Shown here: positions 1-5,342 of the stretch, piece by piece | How the letters are laid out: the number at the start of each line of letters is the position of its first letter | Position numbering within the stretch: position 1 is the first letter of the stretch | Origin: Chlamydiota bacterium | GTDB lineage: Bacteria; Chlamydiota; Chlamydiia; Chlamydiales; Rhabdochlamydiaceae | NCBI GenBank assembly: GCA_011065225.1 | Contig: JAAKFC010000113.1 | Span: 1-5,342 of the forward strand | Direction: 5' to 3' | DNA: 5,342 nucleotides | Program-made: the position numbers and the translations under genes | The notes under the pieces: model-generated | Seen by the model: the letters and a program-made list of their open reading frames with translations, nothing else | What the model was told of the DNA's origin: nothing | Database searches by the model: none

Positions 1-1293
1 TTTGCAAATGAAGGTCTAGTTGAAGAACGCTTCCTTACTTGCAAAATCACTTCTAATAATAACACGGAACATACTATTCATCGCATTAAATGGGCAAGAA
101 AAGCCAAAGCATGGCGCCCTTGGTTACTCGCCGATTGGTCTCAATTCAAACCGGTGGATCTAGACGACAAATACATAAAGATTATCGATCAGTTTATAAG
201 TGAACCAATTTTACCTTCCTTAGACATTGCGGATCTTATAGAACTTTTTCAAAAAGCACATGAACTTTGTTATGACGGCCTTGAAAAAGCATGTGTAGAA
301 AGACTCAAAGAACATATTACTTTAGATGATATTATTGAAGTTCTAGGCGTAGCGCTTTTGTTTGAACATGAAGATTTGATTCAAAATTGTTTTAATTTCA
401 TAAATAAAAGCATTAATAATCTCGTATTGAAGTGGGATCCCTTTTGGGGAACTGAAGTAAAAATTATAGATTTAAATCCCTTCAGTCGAAAATTCTTAGA
501 TGTTGTTAAGGGATATATTCAGAAAGTAACATTACATGACAAAGCACTGACAAAAATAATTGAGGAAAAAATTACATTTCCGGAAGCAATACATTGCACT
601 TTTATCACTGGTGGTAGTATGTCCTTAGAGCTTGCTGAACTTGGAAAATACTTGCCAAAAGCAAAATATTTGTTATCTGCCGGTTTTTCTAATCTTCAAT
701 ATTGGCCTAATGTTGAAATTCTGTCATTACTTAGTAGCGATATACCCTTTGACCAGGTACATAAAGAATTATCTAATCTCAAATGTTACATTATTAGAGG
801 TGATTCCTGTAAAATGGAAATGAATAATAATGTATTGGTTGTATCTAGAGGATTGGCTAGAAGCGGAGTAATAAGTTATAATTTTGAACCTTTTGCAAAT
901 TTTATTTCTGAAGAAATCATTTTCTATATCATAACTTCCATGGGATATGTAAATAAATTAGATTTCACTGGATGTAGTAAAATTACAGACAAATTAATAA
1001 CACGTATTGCTCAGACTTTAGCAGATAAAAATAGGGATAGGGAATTTAGGCTGCATGAACTTTCCTTAGAGGGTTGTAATCTGATTACAGATATGGTAGT
1101 ACCATTTTTTAAAGTCTTCATATCATTGAAAACTCTTAATATTAAGGGGTGTAATATTTCAGAAAAAGGTATCCAAGAGATAAAAAAATCTTTGCCGAAC
1201 TGCGAAGTTATTTCTGGTCCAGCGAAAAGACCTGCTGATGCTTCTTTAGAGGATCCAAGGGATTCCAAAAAGAGCAAAGAGGAAGTAGATTAA
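1..1293 (+). CDS. BTB-like / leucine-rich-repeat protein, eukaryote-like putative effector (5' end outside window)
   Basis: The reading frame is open from base 1 to TAA at 1291-1293, so 430 C-terminal residues are visible. The GTG at 154 has no Shine-Dalgarno sequence and the frame continues upstream, so it is probably internal. Visible residues about 59-137 resemble the helical C-terminal half of a BTB/POZ fold: paired helices of the pattern 'LIELFQKAHELC..LEKAC...L' then 'ITLDDIIEVLGVALLF', ending in 'CFNFI'. The middle (about 190-310) may hold degenerate LRRs. Residues about 318-400 contain three Cys-type LRRs of the kind found in F-box/LRR proteins: LDFTGCSKITD, LSLEGCNLITD and LNIKGCNISEKG. 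The tail (409-426) is lysine/arginine-rich. In eukaryotes BTB proteins bring substrates to Cullin-3 ubiquitin ligases, and related families are expanded in amoeba-associated chlamydiae. A secreted, host-directed role is inference; any secretion signal would lie outside the window. The gene is AT-rich compared with aas and cysS. The BTB call is moderate because the usual N-terminal BTB core is not recognisable; the LRR call is firmer. Confidence 0.75.
   Translation, partial: FANEGLVEERFLTCKITSNNNTEHTIHRIKWARKAKAWRPWLLADWSQFKPVDLDDKYIKIIDQFISEPILPSLDIADLIELFQKAHELCYDGLEKACVERLKEHITLDDIIEVLGVALLFEHEDLIQNCFNFINKSINNLVLKWDPFWGTEVKIIDLNPFSRKFLDVVKGYIQKVTLHDKALTKIIEEKITFPEAIHCTFITGGSMSLELAELGKYLPKAKYLLSAGFSNLQYWPNVEILSLLSSDIPFDQVHKELSNLKCYIIRGDSCKMEMNNNVLVVSRGLARSGVISYNFEPFANFISEEIIFYIITSMGYVNKLDFTGCSKITDKLITRIAQTLADKNRDREFRLHELSLEGCNLITDMVVPFFKVFISLKTLNIKGCNISEKGIQEIKKSLPNCEVISGPAKRPADASLEDPRDSKKSKEEVD
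1225..1278 (+). other. Candidate bipartite nuclear localisation signal in the tail of the BTB/LRR protein
   Basis: Visible residues 409-426 read KR, a 12-residue spacer rich in Pro, Asp and Glu, then KKSK. This fits the classical bipartite pattern (two basic residues, a 10-12 residue spacer, then K-[KR]-x-[KR]). The first half begins KRPA, as in nucleoplasmin. It follows directly after the last LRR, in a short, probably disordered tail, where such a signal would be exposed. The match is to a permissive consensus, so function is inference. Confidence 0.45.
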
Positions 1294-1319
1294 AAAAACC
1301 CGCCATCGGCGGGTTTTTT
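1293..1319. terminator. Bidirectional rho-independent terminator
   Basis: Six G-C pairs, CCCGCC (1299-1304) with GGCGGG (1308-1313), enclose the 3-base loop ATC. An A run lies on the left (1292-1298) and six T on the right (1314-1319), so both strands show a GC hairpin followed by a T run. It overlaps the stop codon of the BTB/LRR gene and lies 8 bases beyond the stop of the minus-strand 69-residue gene. It can therefore end both convergent transcripts. Confidence 0.9.
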
Positions 1320-1320
1320 G

Positions 1321-1530
1321 TTAACGCGTGCGAAACACACCTTTTGCAGTAGCACCTGTTGCGCCAATTGTGCATCGTCCCGACAAGTCTGTTGCTTCAT
1401 AATGAAGCGTAATTTTTTGTACTACATCACTGACCATGCCAACATTATGGGCCAATGTACTTGAGACCCTAGGTCCTTCCCCACTTGGGAACTCAGCTCC
1501 CTTGCCTTTTCCTACTCTTATGTCTGCCAT
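1321..1530 (-). CDS. Small Gly-rich hypothetical protein, 69 residues
   Basis: I do not recognise this family. The frame starts at ATG (1528-1530 on the minus strand) and ends at TAA (1321-1323). It has a convincing ribosome binding site, AAGGGAG, 7 bases before the ATG, and a terminator hairpin just after its stop; both argue for a real gene. The protein begins MADIRVGKGKG and has about ten glycines. It contains one cysteine (position 53), no membrane segment and no signal peptide. The middle stretch 'VVQKITLHYEATDLSGRCTIGATG' alternates hydrophobic and polar residues, suggesting beta strands. It shares its direction with the basic small gene, which ends 87 bases upstream, so the two could be co-transcribed. 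No function can be assigned. Being a chance ORF is possible but less likely given the start and end signals. Confidence 0.6.
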   Translation of the reverse strand: MADIRVGKGKGAEFPSGEGPRVSSTLAHNVGMVSDVVQKITLHYEATDLSGRCTIGATGATAKGVFRTR

Positions 1531-1537
1531 TTCTCAT

Positions 1538-1544
1538 CTCCCTT
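1538..1544 (-). promoter_or_regulatory. Ribosome binding site of the 69-residue gene
   Basis: Read on the minus strand the sequence is AAGGGAG, followed by TGAGAA-type spacing of 7 bases to the ATG at 1530. It is the clearest Shine-Dalgarno sequence seen among the complete genes here and fixes the start of this small gene. Confidence 0.6.
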
Positions 1545-1617
1545 TTAAAGGTTCGATAAATCCGATCATCAACATAGCAATATTTTTACACAAACAAAAA
1601 ATTCGATTAATGAGATA

Positions 1618-1830
1618 TTAATCTGATTTCTTTTTGCGCGAGGTTGCTTTTTTAACCTGAGAGCGTAATAGGAGCGCGATTTGCCTAATTTTGTTGCTTG
1701 TGCTGAGCCCGTCTTCTTTCGAATATTTTCGCTTTTTTTTCAGGGGCAATTGCGCTGCACTCCGTAGCATACGCGCGGTTTGCTCGATGAAAGCATAAAT
1801 GGAGGGGCGCTTTTTTTTTGGATCAGCCAT
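1618..1830 (-). CDS. Small, highly basic protein with internal duplication, 70 residues; possible nucleic-acid-binding protein
   Basis: I do not recognise a named family. By count it has 14 Lys and 7 Arg against 5 acidic residues. Three basic clusters stand out: PKKKR (4-8), LKKKRK (30-35) and RKKK (65-68). Between them lie two predicted helices sharing the pattern I-x-Q-x-A-x-x-L-R-S, at residues 15-24 and 48-57, exactly 33 residues apart. The underlying DNA also keeps an 11-base near-repeat 99 bases apart, which suggests an old in-frame duplication. Binding to DNA or RNA, in the manner of small chromatin or ribosome-associated proteins, is inferred from charge alone. The clusters also resemble monopartite nuclear localisation signals. 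The start ATG lies 58 bases from the divergent lipid gene. Its ribosome binding site is weak: GGGG lies about 16 bases upstream of the ATG. No terminator follows it, so read-through into the 69-residue gene is plausible. Confidence 0.6.
   Translation of the reverse strand: MADPKKKRPSIYAFIEQTARMLRSAAQLPLKKKRKYSKEDGLSTSNKIRQIALLLRSQVKKATSRKKKSD
1674..1783 (-). repeat. Pair of in-frame near-repeats within the basic small gene
   Basis: On the plus strand GCGCGATTTGC (1674-1684) and GCGCGGTTTGC (1773-1783) differ at one base of eleven and start 99 bases (33 codons) apart. They encode the central Q-x-A part of the two I-x-Q-x-A-x-x-L-R-S motifs. The spacing in whole codons and the matching protein pattern point to duplication of a 33-residue unit. 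Confidence 0.55.
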
Positions 1831-1888
1831 AAGGGTTTTACTTATCCCCTAGTAGATATTAAGTCAAATCTCCAGTAACATATGCTCT
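1831..1888. promoter_or_regulatory. Divergent intergenic region between the basic small gene and the lipid gene
   Basis: These 58 bases separate two genes that face away from each other, so promoters for either or both should lie here or run into the coding ends. I could not find a convincing -35/-10 pair. The best -35-like match is TTGACT on the minus strand (1862-1867), but no good -10 lies at the right distance. No strong Shine-Dalgarno sequence precedes the ATG at 1889. Confidence 0.35.
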
Positions 1889-4552
1889 ATGTCTCTAATC
1901 AAATTGCCTTTTCAGTATTTCCTTTGCCTTTTTCTTAAATTTGCCCTTTGGCTCCGTTACCGCATCGAGGTAAAAGGGCTTTCGGAAATTGTCAAATCAA
2001 AGAAGAGAGGGATCGTCTTTTTGCCGAATCATCCGGCAGAAATGGATCCCGTCATTTTGCTCTCGATTCTTTGGCGCAAATTTCGCCCTAAACCCCTTAT
2101 TGTGGAACATTTTTTCTACAGAAAGGGATTGCGTTTCTTTATTGATCTATTGGTACAGTCACTTCCGCTCCCAACTATGGATGTGGGCAATGAGTGGAAA
2201 AGGCGGCAGGTGGATAAGCTCAAAAACAAAATCATCCAAAAAACTGCGCAAAAACAGAATTTCTTGATTTATCCTTCCGGAAAATTGAAGTCAACACCAG
2301 AAGAACGTATAGGTGGTGCTTCTCTTGTTCATCAATTGCTTGAGATGCAGCCCGATTTGGATCTGGTTCTCGTGCGGACAACGGGATTGTGGGGAAGTTC
2401 ATATTCCAGAGCTATTACGGGCTTTACCCCCGATTTTGGGAAGGCTACAGGACGGGGGGTTCTGGCCATTTTGAAAAATTTGATCTTTTTTACTCCAAGA
2501 CGAAGGGTGACGGTTGAGTTCGAATTTCCAAGCGAGGATTTTCCACGCCGCAAAGAAAAGATGCAGATCAATGAGTGGCTAGAAAATTGGTATAATAAGG
2601 CTGGACCAGAACGTTTGCAACTTGTCTCCTTTTCGATGTGGGGAAGGGTGGTGCCAAAAATCACTGCCCAAGAGGAAGAAAAGGAAGAAGAGGTCTTTGT
2701 TTCTGAGGATATAAAAGTGCAAATCCTTGGATATCTTTCAAAAATGACAAAACAGAGTGTGAATGACACGTATACGGATTTGCACTTGTCGAATGACTTG
2801 GGGCTTGATTCACTCGATATTTCACAAATCAATGTCTTTTTGGAAGAACGCTTTGGCGTCACAGGGCTTGCACCTGGTCAGCTGCAGACTGTCCGCGATG
2901 TCATGCAAGCAGCTGCAGGGGTAAAAAAAGAGACTGAAGAGCCCCTGCCCATAAAGAAAAAATCGAGATGGCCCAAAGAAGAATCTTTTCGCAAAGAGCC
3001 CGCTTTGCCTGAGGGAAAAACAATCCAAGAGGTGTTTTTGCTAAGCTGTGAGCGGATGGGGGATGCGATTGCTTGTGCAGATGCCCTTTCCGGTGTTCTT
3101 ACTTATACAAAACTAAAACGGTCTGTCCTTGTTCTATCACTTGAAATTAGGAAGATGCCAGGAGATTATATCGGGATCCTATTGCCTTCTTCTATCACAG
3201 CGTATGTGACCATCTTGGCAACGCTTATTGCAGGAAAAATCCCTGTCATGCTCAACTGGACAACTGGTTTCCGCAATCTGGAACATGCAGCAGAAGTTTG
3301 CTCACTCAAAGTAGTTCTGAGCTCTTATCGCTTTTTGAGCAGGCTTGACCATTGTGATCTAGGACGGGTGGATGACCTGTTGCTTCTCTTAGAAAAAGTG
3401 CGTAGCAACATCTCTTTCAAAAACAAGCTCAAAGGGCAATTTTTAAATTTTAAGAAGACAAGCGCGCTTTTGAAAAAACTTCCCAAAATGCCCAAAGAAG
3501 AAGATCCTGCGGTCATTATTTTTACGAGTGGGACAGAGACTCTTCCCAAAGGCGTTCCTCTTTCTCATCGGAATTTGCTCAGCAACCAACGTGCTGCGAT
3601 TTCTTGTATCCATTTTGGATCGAAGGATAGTCTCTATGGAGTTCTTCCACCTTTTCACTCCTTTGGATTTTCAGTGACGGGCCTTGTGCCCTTACTTTTT
3701 GGGATTCGAGTTTGCTATGCGCCTGACCCAACCGATAGTCGGGGACTTGCCAATGATATCGAGCGCTGGGGAGCCACCATTTTTTGTTGTGCCCCCAGTT
3801 TCCTCCAGGGGATGCTCCGCATTGCAAGTGATGAGCAATTGAAGACGATTCGAATCATTGTTTCAGGAGCAGAAAAAGCGCCCCAAGAGTTGTATGATAC
3901 GCTCAAAGCAAAAAACAAGACATTTCTCGAAGGATATGGCATTTCTGAATGTAGCCCCATCGTGACACTGCAAAGAGAAGACGAGCCACGCATTGGTGTT
4001 GGAAGGCCGATACCTGATGTGGAGCTTTGTGTGATCGACCCCGAAAAAGAAAATGTCCTGGGCGCTTCCCAGGAAGGGGAAATTTGCATCCATGGCCCCA
4101 ACGTTTTCAAGGGATATTTGGGAGTGAAAAAAGATCCTTTTATCGAAATTGAAGGCAAAAGATGGTACCGCTCTGGAGATCGCGGTTTTCTTGATGAAAA
4201 TCAAAACCTCATTATCACGGGGCGTCTTACACGCTTCCTTAAAATTGGGGGAGAGATGATCAGTCTTGGGGGCTTGGAAGAAGACCTTGTAAAAATTACT
4301 CGTGAAAAGGGGTGGGCTCCTACAAAAATCAATGGCCCGCTGCTTGTTGTGACTTCTTATGGCTTTGAAAGTGAAAAACCCCAAATCGTCCTGTTTGCTA
4401 CTTTTGATGTGGATCGAGAAGAAATCAACCGCGCTCTCAAAGAAGCAGGGCATGGGCGTCTTGTAAAAATTGCAGAAATCCGCAAACTAGAAGAAATCCC
4501 CCTGACAGGCACAGGCAAGACCCATTACCGACTGCTCGATGAAATGCTATGA
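1889..4552 (+). CDS. aas: Three-domain lipid enzyme: lysophospholipid acyltransferase - acyl carrier protein - acyl-ACP synthetase
   Basis: The 887-residue protein should activate a free fatty acid with ATP to acyl-AMP, pass it to a carrier thiol, and acylate a lysophospholipid at the inner membrane. Residues 1-250: a hydrophobic N-terminal segment (about 7-22), then a PlsC-type acyltransferase domain with the catalytic H-x4-D motif at His48 and Asp53. The usual E-G-T-R block is replaced by PSGK at 129-132. Residues about 272-345: an acyl carrier domain with the motif GLDSLD, Ser308 being the expected phosphopantetheine site. After a basic linker (about 346-380) comes an AMP-binding domain: P-loop TSGTETLPKG (546-555), YGISE (683-687), Asp764 in SGDRG, Arg779 in GRLTRFLK, and Lys877 in PLTGTGKT. 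All key synthetase residues are present. E. coli Aas (about 720 residues) lacks the ACP domain, and Chlamydia keeps acyltransferase and synthetase as separate genes. ATG 1889 is chosen because it retains the membrane segment and follows an in-frame stop at 1853. The symbol is by homology. Confidence 0.9.
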   Translation: MSLIKLPFQYFLCLFLKFALWLRYRIEVKGLSEIVKSKKRGIVFLPNHPAEMDPVILLSILWRKFRPKPLIVEHFFYRKGLRFFIDLLVQSLPLPTMDVGNEWKRRQVDKLKNKIIQKTAQKQNFLIYPSGKLKSTPEERIGGASLVHQLLEMQPDLDLVLVRTTGLWGSSYSRAITGFTPDFGKATGRGVLAILKNLIFFTPRRRVTVEFEFPSEDFPRRKEKMQINEWLENWYNKAGPERLQLVSFSMWGRVVPKITAQEEEKEEEVFVSEDIKVQILGYLSKMTKQSVNDTYTDLHLSNDLGLDSLDISQINVFLEERFGVTGLAPGQLQTVRDVMQAAAGVKKETEEPLPIKKKSRWPKEESFRKEPALPEGKTIQEVFLLSCERMGDAIACADALSGVLTYTKLKRSVLVLSLEIRKMPGDYIGILLPSSITAYVTILATLIAGKIPVMLNWTTGFRNLEHAAEVCSLKVVLSSYRFLSRLDHCDLGRVDDLLLLLEKVRSNISFKNKLKGQFLNFKKTSALLKKLPKMPKEEDPAVIIFTSGTETLPKGVPLSHRNLLSNQRAAISCIHFGSKDSLYGVLPPFHSFGFSVTGLVPLLFGIRVCYAPDPTDSRGLANDIERWGATIFCCAPSFLQGMLRIASDEQLKTIRIIVSGAEKAPQELYDTLKAKNKTFLEGYGISECSPIVTLQREDEPRIGVGRPIPDVELCVIDPEKENVLGASQEGEICIHGPNVFKGYLGVKKDPFIEIEGKRWYRSGDRGFLDENQNLIITGRLTRFLKIGGEMISLGGLEEDLVKITREKGWAPTKINGPLLVVTSYGFESEKPQIVLFATFDVDREEINRALKEAGHGRLVKIAEIRKLEEIPLTGTGKTHYRLLDEML
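2702..2923 (+). other. Acyl carrier protein domain inside the lipid enzyme
   Basis: Residues about 272-345 form a typical ACP-length helical unit. A helix 'VQILGYLSKM' is followed by a loop with 'DLGLDSLDISQINVFLEERFG', in which Ser308 (codon 2810-2812) is the predicted 4'-phosphopantetheine attachment site. A holo-ACP synthase encoded elsewhere would have to modify it. Charged, low-complexity linkers on both sides (acidic EEEKEEE before, basic KKK after) suggest a mobile domain that could reach both active sites. Confidence 0.85.
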
Positions 4553-5342
4553 AGCTCTACAACACAGAAACCAGGCAAAAAGAAAAAATCGTTCCTCTTG
4601 AGGACAACAAAATCCGGATGTACACCTGCGGGCCGACCGTGTACAACTTTGCGCACATTGGGAATTTCCGTACTTATATTTTTGAAGATCTCTTGCGCCG
4701 CACCCTCAAATATTTTGGTTTTGCCCTCACGCAGGTGATGAACATCACCGACATCGATGACAAGACACTTGCTGGAGCTATCCACGAAAATAAAACGCTC
4801 AAAGAGTACACCAAGCTCTATGAGGAGGCCTTTTTCAAAGATCTGCAGACACTGAACATCGAAAAGGTCGAGCACTACCCGTTTGCAACAGATTTTGTTC
4901 CCAAAATGATCGAAATCATTCAAGGGCTAAAGGACAAAGGCATAGCCTACCGCGGCGGAGATGGGAGCATTTATTTTTCCATTGGTAAATTTCCGTCATA
5001 TGGGCGTTTGTCTCATCTCAATCTTGAAGATCTCAAAGCAGGAGCCTCTGAGCGTGTGGGAACCGATGAATATGACAAGGAAAATGTCGCGGACTTTGTT
5101 CTTTGGAAGGCCTATGACCCAAAGCGTGACGGGCAAATTTTTTGGGAAAGCCCTTTTGGAAAAGGGCGCCCAGGCTGGCATATCGAGTGTTCCGCAATGG
5201 CGATGGATCTGCTTGGAAAAACAATCGATATTCATGTTGGGGGAGTCGACAATATATTCCCGCACCATGAAAATGAAATTGCCCAATCAGAAGCCTTTTC
5301 AGGAAAACCCTTTGTCAAACACTGGCTCCACTCTGAGCATCT
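4549..5342 (+). CDS. cysS: Cysteinyl-tRNA synthetase, N-terminal part (3' end outside window)
   Basis: This class I aminoacyl-tRNA synthetase joins cysteine to tRNA-Cys using ATP. The 264 visible residues hold the Rossmann-fold catalytic domain: CGPTVYN (27-33), the HIGH-type signature HIGN (36-39), NITDIDDK (65-72), GWHIECSAM (209-217) and FPHHENEIAQSE (237-248). The zinc ligands expected from E. coli CysS are all present with the same spacing in the last three: Cys27, Cys214, His239 and Glu243. The KMSKS loop and the anticodon-binding region lie beyond the right edge; a full-length protein would be about 460-480 residues. The ATG overlaps the stop of the lipid gene as ATGA, so the ribosome probably re-initiates after finishing aas. 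Base composition is close to that of aas. Nothing in the visible part is damaged. Confidence 0.97.
   Translation, partial: MKLYNTETRQKEKIVPLEDNKIRMYTCGPTVYNFAHIGNFRTYIFEDLLRRTLKYFGFALTQVMNITDIDDKTLAGAIHENKTLKEYTKLYEEAFFKDLQTLNIEKVEHYPFATDFVPKMIEIIQGLKDKGIAYRGGDGSIYFSIGKFPSYGRLSHLNLEDLKAGASERVGTDEYDKENVADFVLWKAYDPKRDGQIFWESPFGKGRPGWHIECSAMAMDLLGKTIDIHVGGVDNIFPHHENEIAQSEAFSGKPFVKHWLHSEH

Noticed and set aside
154..156. GTG as the start codon of the BTB/LRR gene.
   Set aside because: The same frame is open back to base 1 and no Shine-Dalgarno sequence precedes the GTG, so the gene most likely starts outside the window.
1571..1600. Possible minus-strand promoter for the 69-residue gene (TATGTT as -10, TTGTTT or TTTTTG as -35).
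   Set aside because: The spacing is 15 or 18 bases and each box matches the consensus poorly; AT-rich DNA gives such matches by chance.
1436..1621. Plus-strand 61-residue frame across the two small minus-strand genes.
   Set aside because: It has no ribosome binding site and lies opposite the better-supported 69-residue gene.
1618..1830. The basic small protein as a chlamydial histone-like protein HctA or HctB.
   Set aside because: It lacks the Ala/Lys repeat tail of these proteins, and its duplicated I-x-Q-x-A-x-x-L-R-S pattern is not one I know from them.
1839..1867. Minus-strand promoter beginning with TTGACT at 1862-1867.
   Set aside because: At 17 bases the -10 would be TAAGTA, only two of six matches, and would leave almost no leader before the ATG.
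2332..2862. 176-residue minus-strand frame inside the lipid gene, and similar frames at 3715-4158 and 3863-4453.
   Set aside because: They lie opposite conserved catalytic and carrier motifs of the lipid enzyme and have Ser/Phe/Lys-rich compositions typical of antisense shadows.

Overview
The window looks like chromosome from a member of the Chlamydiota, most likely an amoeba- or protist-associated ('environmental') lineage. This is an inference from gene content. A eukaryote-like BTB/leucine-rich-repeat protein sits beside an acyl-ACP synthetase of the Aas type fused to an acyltransferase. Expanded families of BTB, F-box and LRR proteins are known from Parachlamydia-like bacteria, and activation of scavenged fatty acids by Aas is a known chlamydial trait. 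No rRNA, tRNA, CRISPR array or insertion sequence was seen.

Layout. (1) Positions 1-1293, + strand: the C-terminal 430 residues of a BTB-like plus LRR protein. Its 5' end lies outside the window. The visible part ends in a lysine/arginine tail that fits a bipartite nuclear localisation signal. (2) Positions 1299-1313: a strong GC hairpin flanked by A and T runs, placed to serve as a terminator in both directions. (3) Positions 1321-1830, - strand: two small co-directional genes. One encodes a Gly-rich 69-residue protein of unknown function with a good ribosome binding site. The other encodes a very basic 70-residue protein with an internal 33-residue duplication. (4) Positions 1831-1888: a 58-base divergent intergenic gap. 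(5) Positions 1889-4552, + strand: an 887-residue protein with a lysophospholipid acyltransferase domain, a built-in acyl carrier protein domain and an AMP-forming acyl-ACP synthetase domain. (6) Positions 4549-5342, + strand: the first 264 residues of cysteinyl-tRNA synthetase, overlapping the previous gene by ATGA and running off the right edge.

How they work together. The fused lipid enzyme should activate free fatty acids with ATP, load them on a carrier (possibly its own ACP domain) and transfer them to a lysophospholipid. That would be a compact route for using host fatty acids. It is transcriptionally and probably translationally joined to the housekeeping gene cysS. The left-hand gene looks like a host-directed effector and is clearly more AT-rich (25-33% G+C in three sampled 60-base lines) than aas and cysS (43-53% in four sampled lines). 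The window therefore appears to span a junction between a lineage-specific accessory gene and a core metabolic segment, with two small unrecognised genes between them. The strongest leads are the three-domain lipid enzyme, the nuclear-signal tail of the BTB/LRR protein and the duplicated basic small protein.
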